Below, in pieces: positions 25,787 through 33,786 of a DNA stretch of 64,000 bases; position 1 is the first letter of the stretch; every line of letters starts with the position of its first letter. The translations under genes and the position numbers were made by a program. Source of the DNA: Gordoniibacillus chartarius (GTDB taxonomy: Bacteria; Bacillota; Bacilli; Paenibacillales; NBRC-103111); assembly GCF_042432825.1 (NCBI RefSeq), contig NZ_JBHLWN010000048.1, positions 24,384 through 88,383 on the forward strand, given 5' to 3'. The notes beneath the pieces are model-generated. The model saw nothing but the letters and a program-made list of their open reading frames with translations. It did no database searches and was not told the DNA's origin.

Positions 25787-26275
25787 CTAAAGTGTATCGT
25801 TTCTGTGAAAATCTCCGCTTTTGCCGCCGGTCTTCGCCACGAGCACCGTAGGGCCGAGCTCCATCGCTTTGTCGACGGCTTTGCACATGTCGTACACGGT
25901 GAGAGCCGCCGCGGACACCGCCGTGAGCGCCTCCATCTCGACGCCGGTCGGGCCGGTTGTTTTCACGGTTGCTTCAATATATAAACGCCGTTCGCCATCG
26001 TCGGAGAACTGCACATCCACCCCGCTGATCGGAATCGGATGGCACATCGGGATCAGATCAGCCGTTCGCTTCGCCCCCATTATGCCTGCGATTTGCGCTA
26101 CGGCGAGCACATCGCCCTTGGCCATTCGTCCCTGCCTGATCAGCTCGAGCGTGCCGGGCTCCATCGTGACCGTCGTCCGCGCCGTAGCGGCCCGCTTCGT
26201 CTCCGCCTTATCGGTGATATCGACCATCCGGGCACGGCCCTGCTCATTGAAATGCGTTAACGGCGATTCGCCCAT
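25787..26275 (-). CDS. moaC: Cyclic pyranopterin monophosphate synthase MoaC
   Basis: 162 residues. It converts the cyclic dihydroGTP intermediate to cyclic pyranopterin monophosphate in molybdenum cofactor synthesis. It starts LTHFNEQGRARMVDITDKAET and carries the family signatures GIMGAKRTADLIPMCHPI and the catalytic GVEMEALTAVSAAALTVYDMCKA-D block. Length is normal. In B. subtilis moaC sits at the same locus next to the ydiF ABC-F gene, as here. Confidence 0.97.
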   Translation of the reverse strand: MGESPLTHFNEQGRARMVDITDKAETKRAATARTTVTMEPGTLELIRQGRMAKGDVLAVAQIAGIMGAKRTADLIPMCHPIPISGVDVQFSDDGERRLYIEATVKTTGPTGVEMEALTAVSAAALTVYDMCKAVDKAMELGPTVLVAKTGGKSGDFHRNDTL

Positions 26276-26277
26276 CG

Positions 26278-26913
26278 TTATCCATTCCCTTCTTTGCGCT
26301 TCAGCCGGATCGATTCCGTTACAATTTCATCCACGCGAAAATCATGCCAACCGAGCGGTACCCGCTCGACCACCTGCACTTGAAACGCCGCAGCAAGGCA
26401 GTAGGGCCGTACGAGTCCAAGCGGTTCAAAACGCTGCATAAAACGGTCATAGAAGCCGCCTCCGTACCCGAGCCGCCCGAACTCCCGATCGAAGCCGAGA
26501 CCCGGCACGAGGATGAGCCCGATTTGGCCAAGATCGGCCAGCTCCGGCTGCGTCGCCTTCGGCTCGCGGATGCCCCAAGGCCCCGTCTCCGCAGCCAGAT
26601 CGGCCAGCGAGGTAACGCTGTAGAGGCTCATCGTCTTTCTCTCGCGGTCCGTCCTCGACAGCACAACCGGCACGCCGCGCGTCAAGCACCAATCCATAAC
26701 CGGCGTCACGTCGACCTCGGTGCGGATCGGCATATAAGTAAACAGAGCTTGGCCTGTCGGGGTTCCGGTCCCATCCAGCAGGTGCTCCTGGCATACGGCA
26801 AGGGTCGCGGCGTTAATCGCACGCTCCTTCGCTTCCCGCTCGGGGCCCGTGATGGCTCCGCGTTTCGCCTCTAGGGCGCGGCGAAGCTCGATTTTTTGTT
26901 CGCGTACGTTCAT
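26278..26913 (-). CDS. 5-formyltetrahydrofolate cyclo-ligase family protein
   Basis: About 211 residues from the ATG at 26913, which lies seven bases after AAAGAGG. It has the family's ATP-binding basic start REQKIELRRALEAKR and the C-terminal metal/ATP loop RLGYGGGFYDRFM near residue 150. VLVPGLGFD-EFGRLGYGGG is typical. The enzyme turns 5-formyl-THF into 5,10-methenyl-THF with ATP. It begins an apparent operon with moaC, mogA, the MoeA-like gene and tatAC. It converges back-to-back with the ABC-F gene on the other strand. Confidence 0.92.
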   Translation of the reverse strand: MNVREQKIELRRALEAKRGAITGPEREAKERAINAATLAVCQEHLLDGTGTPTGQALFTYMPIRTEVDVTPVMDWCLTRGVPVVLSRTDRERKTMSLYSVTSLADLAAETGPWGIREPKATQPELADLGQIGLILVPGLGFDREFGRLGYGGGFYDRFMQRFEPLGLVRPYCLAAAFQVQVVERVPLGWHDFRVDEIVTESIRLKRKEGNG

Positions 26914-27052
26914 AGGCGGCCTCTTTGTTCGATGTTGTGATGATTTAGGATTCATTTTACCATATGGAGGGGGGGAAGAGGAAACGCCTTCGCTCAGCCG
27001 CGCAGGTAGTGTATACTTAGGGATTGACGGGACGTTGATCAGGAGGGTCTTT

Positions 27053-29083
27053 ATGCTGCTTCAGGTAAGCAATGTGAGCAAATATTACGGTGCCACGGCG
27101 GTGCTGTCCAATATTCATCTTCAACTGGAGGCTCGGGAGCGGATCGGGCTGGTGGGCGTGAACGGCGCCGGCAAGTCGACGCTGCTGCAAATTATTGCGG
27201 GCGAGCTTTCTTACGATAGCGGGGAAATTTTTAAGGCGAAGGAGACGCGGATCGGCTATTTGCGCCAGCACAGCGGACTCCGGCTCGATCGGACGATCGG
27301 GGAGGAAGTGCGCGAGGTGTTCGCGGAGCTGCACGAGGTCGAGCGGGAGCTGCGGCAGCTGGAGGAGCAAATGGCCGACCCGCAGGTGCATGCCGATGAG
27401 AAGCGGTACGAAGCGATTCTGGCTCGTTATGCGGCAAAGCAGGAATGGTTCCGCGAGCGCGGCGGGTATCAGGTGGAATCGACGATTCGCAGCGTTCTGC
27501 ATGGGATGGGGTTCGGGGATATGGCGCTCGATACGCCGGTAGCAGGGCTTAGCGGCGGCCAGAAGACGCGTCTGGCAATGGTGAAGCTGCTGCTCGAGGC
27601 ACCGGACGTGCTGCTGCTGGACGAGCCGACGAACCATCTCGATATTCCGACGCTAACGTGGCTGGAAGGGTACCTGCGCGGGTATCCCGGGGCGATCCTC
27701 GTCGTGTCGCACGACCGCTTCTTCCTCGATGCGCTGGTAACGGCGATTTACGAAATCGAAAGGACCTCGGCCAAACGGTACACCGGCAATTACTCGCGAT
27801 TCGTTGAGCTGAAGGCGGCCGAATACGAAATTCAGCTGAAGCACTACGAGAAGCAGCAGGAAGAGATTGCGCGGATGGAGGATTTTGTTCAGCGGAACAT
27901 CGCCCGGGCGACGACGACGAAGCGGGCGCAGAGCCGGCGCAAGGCGCTGGAGAAGATGGATCGGCTCGACAAGCCGCTTGGCGATTTGAAGCGGGCGAGC
28001 TTCTCGTTCGAGATCGAGCAGCAGACGGGCAAAGAGGTGCTGAAGGCGTCAGGCCTGACGGTTTCCTATGCGCCAGGGCCGGGGCATGAGCTGCTGCGCG
28101 GCGTATCGTTCGAGCTGCGGCGCGGCGTGGCGGCGGCGCTCATCGGGCCGAACGGGATCGGCAAATCGACGCTGCTCAAGACGCTGACCGGGCAGCTGCA
28201 GCCGGACCGCGGCGTCATCGAATGGGGCTCGAATGTGCGGCTCGGGTATTACGATCAGGAGCAAAAAGGGTTGAATCCGGCGAATACGGTCCTGGAAGAA
28301 GTATGGGGGGCGTATCCGCATTTGGAGGAGGCGCGGATCCGGACCGTCCTGGGTAACTTTTTGTTCAGCGGCGAGGATGTGTTCAAGAAGGTCGCGTCGC
28401 TGAGCGGCGGCGAGAAGGCGCGGGTATCTCTGGCAAAGCTGATGCTGCTGAAGGCGAACGTGCTCGTGCTCGACGAGCCGACGAACCATCTGGATTTGTA
28501 TTCGAAGGAAGTACTGGAGTCGGCGCTGCTCGACTATGAGGGTACGCTGTTGTTCATTTCGCATGACCGCTATTTTCTCAATAAAATGGCGGAAACGATG
28601 CTGGAGCTGCGGGCGGACGGCGTTGATGTGTACTTGGGCAACTACGACGATTATGTCGAGAAGAAGGCGGAGCTGGCCGCGATCGAGGAAGAGCGGCGCG
28701 CGGCCGGCGGAGGCGGTGCGCCGGGCGCTGGCGGGCGCGGCGCGGACGGCCGGCCGGGCGGCGGTGCCGGGACCGCCGGCGCAGCGGCGGCGGGTGCGGG
28801 CGGGAGTTCGGCGGCCGGCGGCGCCGAGCCTGCGGCGAGCGGCAGCGCGCGGGAGCAGGACAAGGCGGCGAAGCGCGAGGAGCGCAGCCGGCAGCGCCGG
28901 CTGGAGCAGCTCGAGCGCGACATCGCCGCCTGGGAGGCCGAGCAGAGCGAGCTTGAGCTCGCCCTGGCCGACCCTGCGGTGTACAACGACTATGTGCTCG
29001 TGCAGGAGAAGAACGCCGCGATTGAAGCCCTGAAAGCAAAGCTGGCGACGGCTTACGAAGAATGGGAGCAGCTGCTCGGTTGA
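27053..29083 (+). CDS. ydiF: ABC-F family ATPase (YdiF-like)
   Basis: 676 residues with two ABC domains and no membrane part. Domain 1 has GVNGAGKSTLL, LSGGQKTRLAM and LLLDEPTNHLDIPTL. Domain 2 has GPNGIGKSTLL, LSGGEKARVSLAKL and VLDEPTNHLDLYSKE. A long charged helical interdomain linker lies between. ABC-F proteins act on the ribosome. After domain 2 comes a stretch of about 60 Gly, Ala and Ser residues (near 28,700-28,850) and then a C-terminal coiled coil (RRLEQLERDIAAWEAEQSEL). The flexible stretch is unusually low in complexity. ATG 27053 follows AGGAGGG. Gene order around it matches the B. subtilis ydiF locus. Confidence 0.92.
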   Translation: MLLQVSNVSKYYGATAVLSNIHLQLEARERIGLVGVNGAGKSTLLQIIAGELSYDSGEIFKAKETRIGYLRQHSGLRLDRTIGEEVREVFAELHEVERELRQLEEQMADPQVHADEKRYEAILARYAAKQEWFRERGGYQVESTIRSVLHGMGFGDMALDTPVAGLSGGQKTRLAMVKLLLEAPDVLLLDEPTNHLDIPTLTWLEGYLRGYPGAILVVSHDRFFLDALVTAIYEIERTSAKRYTGNYSRFVELKAAEYEIQLKHYEKQQEEIARMEDFVQRNIARATTTKRAQSRRKALEKMDRLDKPLGDLKRASFSFEIEQQTGKEVLKASGLTVSYAPGPGHELLRGVSFELRRGVAAALIGPNGIGKSTLLKTLTGQLQPDRGVIEWGSNVRLGYYDQEQKGLNPANTVLEEVWGAYPHLEEARIRTVLGNFLFSGEDVFKKVASLSGGEKARVSLAKLMLLKANVLVLDEPTNHLDLYSKEVLESALLDYEGTLLFISHDRYFLNKMAETMLELRADGVDVYLGNYDDYVEKKAELAAIEEERRAAGGGGAPGAGGRGADGRPGGGAGTAGAAAAGAGGSSAAGGAEPAASGSAREQDKAAKREERSRQRRLEQLERDIAAWEAEQSELELALADPAVYNDYVLVQEKNAAIEALKAKLATAYEEWEQLLG

Positions 29084-29103
29084 GCGGCTGTTTTTGTTTT
29101 TTT
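29069..29103 (+). terminator. Terminator overlapping the ABC-F stop codon
   Basis: CAGCTGCTC (29069-29077) / GAGCGGCTG (29082-29090) with one wobble pair, then TTTTTGTTTTTTTT. The stop codon lies in the hairpin loop and right arm. Confidence 0.8.
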
Positions 29104-29500
29104 GGGGAAATTGCGCTGGCAGGGGATGTCGGTCAGTAATTTATGCATAGCTGTTTGCAACTTGAGCCGGGATAGCGGTTTTGGCCGCTATGGCTGGGCT
29201 TTTGGTGCAGATAGCGAAGTTGGAGGCCTGCAGCCGCCTTTGGCTGTTAGCCGCGAGTGGTTGCGCAAGTCGTGGGTTAGAACGGCGGTTTCGGCCGTTA
29301 TGGCTGGCAATTAACGGATGAGAGCATCTTAGGGGTCAGTTGGCCTATTTGACCGTTATATTGAAGTAGTTACGCTAGTCGTGGGCTGTAGCTATAGTTG
29401 CGGCCCTTTCAACGGGGCGTAAGTTAAGATGGGTTCCGGCTACCCATTGGGCCGGTTAGACGGGAGCGGTCACTCAAGTCGTAAGCTGGAGCGCGTTGTA
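29104..29500. repeat. Degenerate intergenic repeats of about 100-109 bp
   Basis: A stretch without genes. AGTCGTGGGTT-like blocks recur at 29,269, 29,378 and 29,478. Between them lie short inverted blocks such as GCGGTTTTGGCCGC and AACGGCGGTTTCGGCCGTT. Similar GGCCGCTAT-type blocks recur at 22,600-22,740 and 45,660-45,870, so this looks like a genome-wide family of decayed intergenic repeats. Nothing else is recognisable in 29,501-29,650. Confidence 0.45.
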
Positions 29501-29662
29501 TAGTACGTGATAAGCCGTTGCAGCGGATGGCACCATAGGATTCCAGCGGCTTATTAATTCGTCTGCCGGGGATTTATGCACGTACCCTAACCTAAGAATG
29601 TTGGCAACAATTTGCCGGTATACGTATCGATTGTGGAGAACTTAATAGCAATCCATCTCTCA

Positions 29663-29886
29663 CGTGGATAACCTGGAGTTATCCCCAATCATATCCACAG
29701 CAGTCACATCGTTCTGCAAGCGTTATCCACCGCTCCACAGGCGACGTTCACTACTTGTTCACATTGTTGTCCACATTATCCACATTTTTCTGTGAAAAAG
29801 TTGTTAGCATTTCCACACGCCCCCTCCCCCTACTGCCGCTTGCTTTTGCAATACATATCCCCAATATACACAGGGGGTGTGGATAA
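29663..29886. promoter_or_regulatory. DnaA-box cluster
   Basis: Perfect TTATCCACA boxes at 29776-29784 (+) and 29878-29886 (-), plus one-mismatch boxes at 29663-29671 (-), 29679-29687, 29691-29699, 29723-29731 and 29767-29775. That is seven sites in 224 bases in an intergenic region. No dnaA, dnaN or other replication genes are nearby. In B. subtilis, as I recall, one of the DnaA-box clusters outside oriC lies between gcp (tsaD) and ydiF, which is the same locus, so this is probably its conserved counterpart that binds DnaA and tunes initiation. Confidence 0.75.
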
Positions 29887-29912
29887 ACATACCCACACCC
29901 CTTGTGAACAAC

Positions 29913-31502
29913 TTATATTGCTTCCGATACCGTATTTCCGGCTGCATCCGGCACCTCTTCGCCGCATGCGCGAAGCGCTTGATTGCAGGCGGACAAAAAC
30001 GCTTTAGCCGTCGCCATCAGCACATCGCAATCCACAGCCGAGCTCTTGTAAATCGAGTCGCCTACGCGTACGGTCACATCAGCCTCGCCCTGTGCCCGTT
30101 CGCCGGCAGACAACGCATGAAGCTCCATATCCTCAAACTCCACATCGAGCGGGATTGCCTGCTTGATACATGCCGTAAGCGCCTCGATTGGGCCTTCGCC
30201 CGTCGCGGAATAAGCGTACTCCTTCCCGGCAAAGGCATCCCAAATCGTAATCGAAGCGACGCGAATGCGGCCGGACGAGCTGACCACCTGGATGTCGCGT
30301 AACGTGAACCGGTCAATCGAGCTTTCCGTCGTTTCGCCGATCAACCGGATGAACTCGTCGTCGGTGACGATTTTTTGCGCATCGGCCGTTTCCTTAAATC
30401 TCGCATACAATTTTTCCAGCTCCGCCTCGTCCAGCGCCACACCGTATTGGAGAGCCCGGTGCTTCAGTGCGTGCCGCCCGGAGTGCTTGCCGAGAATGAT
30501 CATACTGCGCGGGATGCCAAGCCGCTCCGGATCCATGATTTCATACGTGCTGCGGTTCTTGAGCAAACCGTCCTGATGAATGCCGGCCTCGTGCTGGAAC
30601 GCATTGCGGCCGACGACCGGCTTGTTGAAAGCGATCGGCATGTGCATCGTCCGGCTGACCAGCTTCGACGTCGCATAAATTTCCTCCGGCCGAATCCCGG
30701 TTTCCACGCCGAGCGCTTCCCCGCGCGTCTCGATCGCCATCGCCAGCTCCTCCAGCGACGTGTTGCCGGCCCGTTCGCCGACCCCGTTGACCGTTACCTC
30801 CACATAGCTCACGCCGGCTTGAATCGCCGCCAAGGAATTCGCTACCGCAAGGCCCAGGTCGTTGTGGCAATGCGCGCTGTACTCGACGGTATCGCCGCCC
30901 CGCACCATTTGGCGTACCCGGCGGAACAGGCGGCCGTACTCTTCCGGCATCGCGTAGCCGACCGTATCCGGAATGTTGATAATCGTCGCGCCCTCGGCAA
31001 TAACCGCCTCCACAACTTCGAACAGGAACTCTTCCCCCGTCCGGGTCGCGTCCATCGGCGAATATTCGATCCGGTCAACGAACTGCTTGGCGTACGCCAC
31101 CATGCTGCGCGCGAGCTCGACGACCTGCTGCCGCGATTTGCGGAGCTGAAAGTCGATGTGGATGTCCGATGACGACAAGAACAGGTGCAAGCGGCGGAAC
31201 GGTGCATCGGCCGTCGCTTTAACTGCCGCATCGATATCCCCCTTCACGGCGCGGGCAAAGCCGCAAATTTCCACTCCCTGCAGCTCCCGGGAAATAGCCT
31301 GCACGGCGGCAAAATCCCCCGGGCTCGATATCGGGAACCCCGGCTCGATCACATCGACGCCGAGACGGACCAGCTGCCGGGCGATTCGGATTTTCTCTTC
31401 AGGCGTCAAGCTTCCGCCCGGAGCCTGCTCTCCGTCGCGCAGCGTCGTGTCGAACAAGTGAATGCGGCGTTTTGGCGTCTGGATCGTTGTTTCATTAGTC
31501 AT
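29913..31502 (-). CDS. leuA: 2-isopropylmalate synthase
   Basis: 529 residues catalysing acetyl-CoA plus 2-ketoisovalerate to 2-isopropylmalate, the first step of leucine synthesis. The catalytic barrel has HLFDTTLRDGEQAPGGSLTPEEK, SAHCHNDLGLAVANSLAAI (metal-binding His pair) and GVGERAGNTSLEE. The C-terminal 140 residues form the leucine-sensing LeuA dimer domain (GPIEALTACIKQAI). ATG 31502 follows GAGGAGG. An in-frame ATG 30 bases upstream lies too close to the leader terminator. The gene stands alone behind two leucine T-boxes, so tRNA-Leu charging controls it, on top of allosteric feedback. Confidence 0.95.
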   Translation of the reverse strand: MTNETTIQTPKRRIHLFDTTLRDGEQAPGGSLTPEEKIRIARQLVRLGVDVIEPGFPISSPGDFAAVQAISRELQGVEICGFARAVKGDIDAAVKATADAPFRRLHLFLSSSDIHIDFQLRKSRQQVVELARSMVAYAKQFVDRIEYSPMDATRTGEEFLFEVVEAVIAEGATIINIPDTVGYAMPEEYGRLFRRVRQMVRGGDTVEYSAHCHNDLGLAVANSLAAIQAGVSYVEVTVNGVGERAGNTSLEELAMAIETRGEALGVETGIRPEEIYATSKLVSRTMHMPIAFNKPVVGRNAFQHEAGIHQDGLLKNRSTYEIMDPERLGIPRSMIILGKHSGRHALKHRALQYGVALDEAELEKLYARFKETADAQKIVTDDEFIRLIGETTESSIDRFTLRDIQVVSSSGRIRVASITIWDAFAGKEYAYSATGEGPIEALTACIKQAIPLDVEFEDMELHALSAGERAQGEADVTVRVGDSIYKSSAVDCDVLMATAKAFLSACNQALRACGEEVPDAAGNTVSEAI

Positions 31503-31544
31503 ATCGGATTCCTCCTCGAAGATCTTCTTCATGTAAAATGCAAA

Positions 31545-31836
31545 CCAAAAAGCCCGCCGCCCCGCAACGGTGTTCCGTTGCAGAGACGGCGGGCTGCAAT
31601 GTCCCGACGCGGTACCACTCTGCTTGACGCCATACCCGGCGTCCGCTCAAAGCCCGATAACGGGGGCGAACCGTTGAGACCTACTGTGCCCTTGGCAGCT
31701 TGCGGCCGCGAAGCTGCGTAGCGGTTCGATCCCACCGCTCCCAAGCGAGTTCGGAGGCTCCTTCGTCTGCGTCGCACCGGCCCGCAGCTCTCTGGGCGAA
31801 GGAAACCGTCCTACTACTCTTGTTCATTGCGGCATA
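31545..31836 (-). promoter_or_regulatory. Leucine T-box riboswitch, gene-proximal copy
   Basis: Minus-strand RNA. Stem I holds the AGAGAGCTG-GGTGCGACGCAG distal part near 31,775-31,800 and a specifier loop GAA-CTC-G, so the codon is Leu CTC. The T-box motif AGAGTGGTACCGCG lies at 31,607-31,621. The antiterminator competes with a terminator of GCCCGCCG/CGGCGGGC arms at 31,551-31,595, followed by TTTTTGG. The leader ends about 45 bases before leuA. Confidence 0.9.
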
Positions 31837-31879
31837 ATTTCGTAATGGTTAACGTGAAATATTCTTTCTTTCCGACAGG

Positions 31880-32168
31880 AATCAAAAAAGCCCGTCGTCT
31901 CCATAAGAGACGACAGGCTGTGCCCGCGCGGTACCACTCTTGTTGGTCAGGCTGCCTTGCCGGCAATACCCGAACCCTCTCGAACCCGATCACGGAGGCT
32001 ACCCGTTCCTGCGTACGCATCCGAGCATCCCGGAAAGATGCCGGCTTCCGCAAAACCGCTCCCGGGCGAGCTTCAGAAACCGCCTGCGTCTGCGTCGCAC
32101 CGACCCGCAGCTCTCTTTACGCGCTGGCTTCTTACTGTTCCCGTTCTTAGCGTTTGATCCATTTGTTG
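31880..32168 (-). promoter_or_regulatory. Leucine T-box riboswitch, promoter-proximal copy
   Basis: A complete second T-box directly upstream of the first. It has the AGTA bulge region, AGAGAGCTG-GGTGCGACGCAG in stem I, the specifier region GAA-G-CTC-G (Leu CTC), and the T-box AGAGTGGTACCGCGC at 31,927-31,941. A terminator CCTGTCGTCTC/GAGACGACGGG lies at 31,883-31,918, ending in TTTTTT. Both copies read leucine. Confidence 0.9.
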
Positions 32169-32173
32169 TTGTG

Positions 32174-32202
32174 ATTATAGTATGCGCGGAAGCGATTGTC
32201 AA
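32174..32202 (-). promoter_or_regulatory. Consensus SigA promoter of the T-box/leuA unit
   Basis: TTGACA (32202-32197 on the minus strand), a 17-base spacer, and TATAAT (32179-32174). It is a perfect match in both hexamers, with transcription starting near 32167 at the foot of the first T-box. Confidence 0.9.
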
Positions 32203-32240
32203 TACACGAATGTTCTATAAATACCCCGCAGCACATCCGC

Positions 32241-33260
32241 CTACCACTTCTCCAGGCTCAGCAGCGGCTCCGCCTTCAAATCCAGCTCGGCGAATTCCCG
32301 CTTGTTCCACTTCAGGAATGCGGCGGCCGCGATCATCGCCGCATTGTCCGTGCATAGGCTGAGCGGCGGTACGATCAGCGGCAGGCCGATCTCCTCGCAG
32401 CGGGCGGCGAGCGCCGCGCGCAAGCCCCGGTTGGCGGCGACACCGCCGGCCAAGATGAGCTGCTTCGCGCCGAACTCGGCGGCTGCGCGCATCGCTTTCG
32501 TAACGAGCACGTCGATGACCGAGTTCTGAAAGCCCAGCGACAGCTGCGCCGACTGCAGCGCTTCGCCGCGCATGCGGGACTGGTTGACGACGTTCAGCAT
32601 GGCGGACTTCAGTCCGCTGAAGCTGAAGTCGTACGAGTCTCCCTCCAGCCATGCACGCGGCAGCTCGATTTCGTGCTCGGCCTCGTGGGCGAGCCGGTCG
32701 ATATGCGGGCCGCCGGGATACGGCAGGTTCAGGGCGCGCGCGACTTTGTCGTAAGCTTCGCCGACAGCGTCGTCGCGGGTTTGTCCGATAATGCGGAACT
32801 TGCCTTCCGACTCCAAATAAACAAGCTCGGTATGCCCGCCAGATACGACCAGAGCGACTGCCGGGTACTCTAACGGCTGGACGAGCTGATTGGCATAAAT
32901 ATGTCCCGCTATATGATGGACGCCGATGAGCGGCAGCTCGAGCGCAAACGCCAGCGCCTTGGCGGCGGCGACGCCGACAAGCAGCGCACCGACGAGGCCC
33001 GGGCCGTTCGTGACGGCAATCGCTGATAACTCCTCCAGCCGTACGTCCGCCTGCTCCAGCGCTTCCTGGAGCATCCACGTAATGGACTCTACGTGCTGGC
33101 GCGAAGCAATCTCAGGGACGACGCCGCCATACCGGCGGTGCGTCTCCACCTGCGAGGAGACGACGTTCGAGCGGATGCGGGTACCGTTCTCCACGATCGC
33201 AACGGACGTCTCGTCGCAGCTAGTTTCAATCGCCAAAATATAAACCGGTTGTTCGATCAT
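32241..33260 (-). CDS. tsaD: tRNA N6-threonylcarbamoyladenosine synthase subunit TsaD
   Basis: 339 residues (Kae1/YgjD/Gcp family). With TsaB and TsaE it transfers the threonylcarbamoyl group to A37 of ANN-reading tRNAs. LAIETSCDETSVAIV is the ATPase start, GGVVPEIASRQHVE and GVHHIAGHIYANQL carry the metal-binding His pair, and LVVSGGHTELV and LAGGVAANRGLR are further signatures. ATG 33260 follows AAAGGAG at nine bases. It overlaps the rimI stop by four bases and ends the tsaE-tsaB-rimI-tsaD operon. Confidence 0.97.
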   Translation of the reverse strand: MIEQPVYILAIETSCDETSVAIVENGTRIRSNVVSSQVETHRRYGGVVPEIASRQHVESITWMLQEALEQADVRLEELSAIAVTNGPGLVGALLVGVAAAKALAFALELPLIGVHHIAGHIYANQLVQPLEYPAVALVVSGGHTELVYLESEGKFRIIGQTRDDAVGEAYDKVARALNLPYPGGPHIDRLAHEAEHEIELPRAWLEGDSYDFSFSGLKSAMLNVVNQSRMRGEALQSAQLSLGFQNSVIDVLVTKAMRAAAEFGAKQLILAGGVAANRGLRAALAARCEEIGLPLIVPPLSLCTDNAAMIAAAAFLKWNKREFAELDLKAEPLLSLEKW

Positions 33261-33784
33261 GCTTGCGAGCTCCTTTGCGACCGGGGCAGTTCCGCCCACA
33301 TGATGACGGCGTCCTCGTTGTTGTCCGTATAATAGCCGCGGCGGACGCCGACGGCGGCGAAGCCGATTTTCTCATAAAGTGACTGCGCAACGGCATTCGT
33401 CTGCCGCACCTCGAGCGTCATCCGGTGCGCTCCGAGGAGCGCCGCCTTGTGCATGAGCTCGGTCATCAGACGTTCGCCGAGTCCCTGCCCGCGAAACGGC
33501 GCCCGGACGGCGACATTCGTCACATGCGCTTCTTCGAGAATGAGCCACATGCCGCCATAGCCGGCGACGGCGCCGCCGACCTCCATGACGACGTAGTGGG
33601 CGAAATGGTTGTTGGTCAGCTCGTTATGAAACGCCCCTTCGGTCCACGGCGTTGTGAACGATTCCTGTTCGATCTGGCAGACCGTCGGAATATCGCGGGT
33701 TTGCATGGGGCGGAAAATGACCGCATAGCCCGTATAAGGCCGCCGTTCAGGCGGATTGGTATTAGAGTGCGAATTCGGTTCCAA
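33257..33784 (-). CDS. rimI: Ribosomal-protein-alanine N-acetyltransferase RimI-like (GNAT)
   Basis: 175 residues of the GNAT fold that would acetylate a protein N-terminus, classically ribosomal protein S18. FRPMQTRDIPTVCQIEQESFTTPWTEGAF is the typical start, VTNVAVRAPFRGQGLGERLM the acetyl-CoA loop, and LEVRQTNAVAQSLYEKIGF the C-terminal family block. It lies between tsaB and tsaD, its conserved position in Firmicutes, with a four-base overlap to tsaD. The first 20 residues are polar and not part of the fold. Confidence 0.93.
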   Translation of the reverse strand: MEPNSHSNTNPPERRPYTGYAVIFRPMQTRDIPTVCQIEQESFTTPWTEGAFHNELTNNHFAHYVVMEVGGAVAGYGGMWLILEEAHVTNVAVRAPFRGQGLGERLMTELMHKAALLGAHRMTLEVRQTNAVAQSLYEKIGFAAVGVRRGYYTDNNEDAVIMWAELPRSQRSSQA

Positions 33785-33786
33785 GT

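Noticed and set aside
29663..29886. Chromosomal or plasmid replication origin
   Set aside because: DnaA boxes are dense, but there is no dnaA, dnaN or initiator gene and no clear AT-rich unwinding region. A regulatory DnaA-box cluster fits better.
31529..32200. Short open frames on both strands between leuA and tsaD
   Set aside because: They lie within the two T-box leaders and owe their openness to GC-rich structured RNA.
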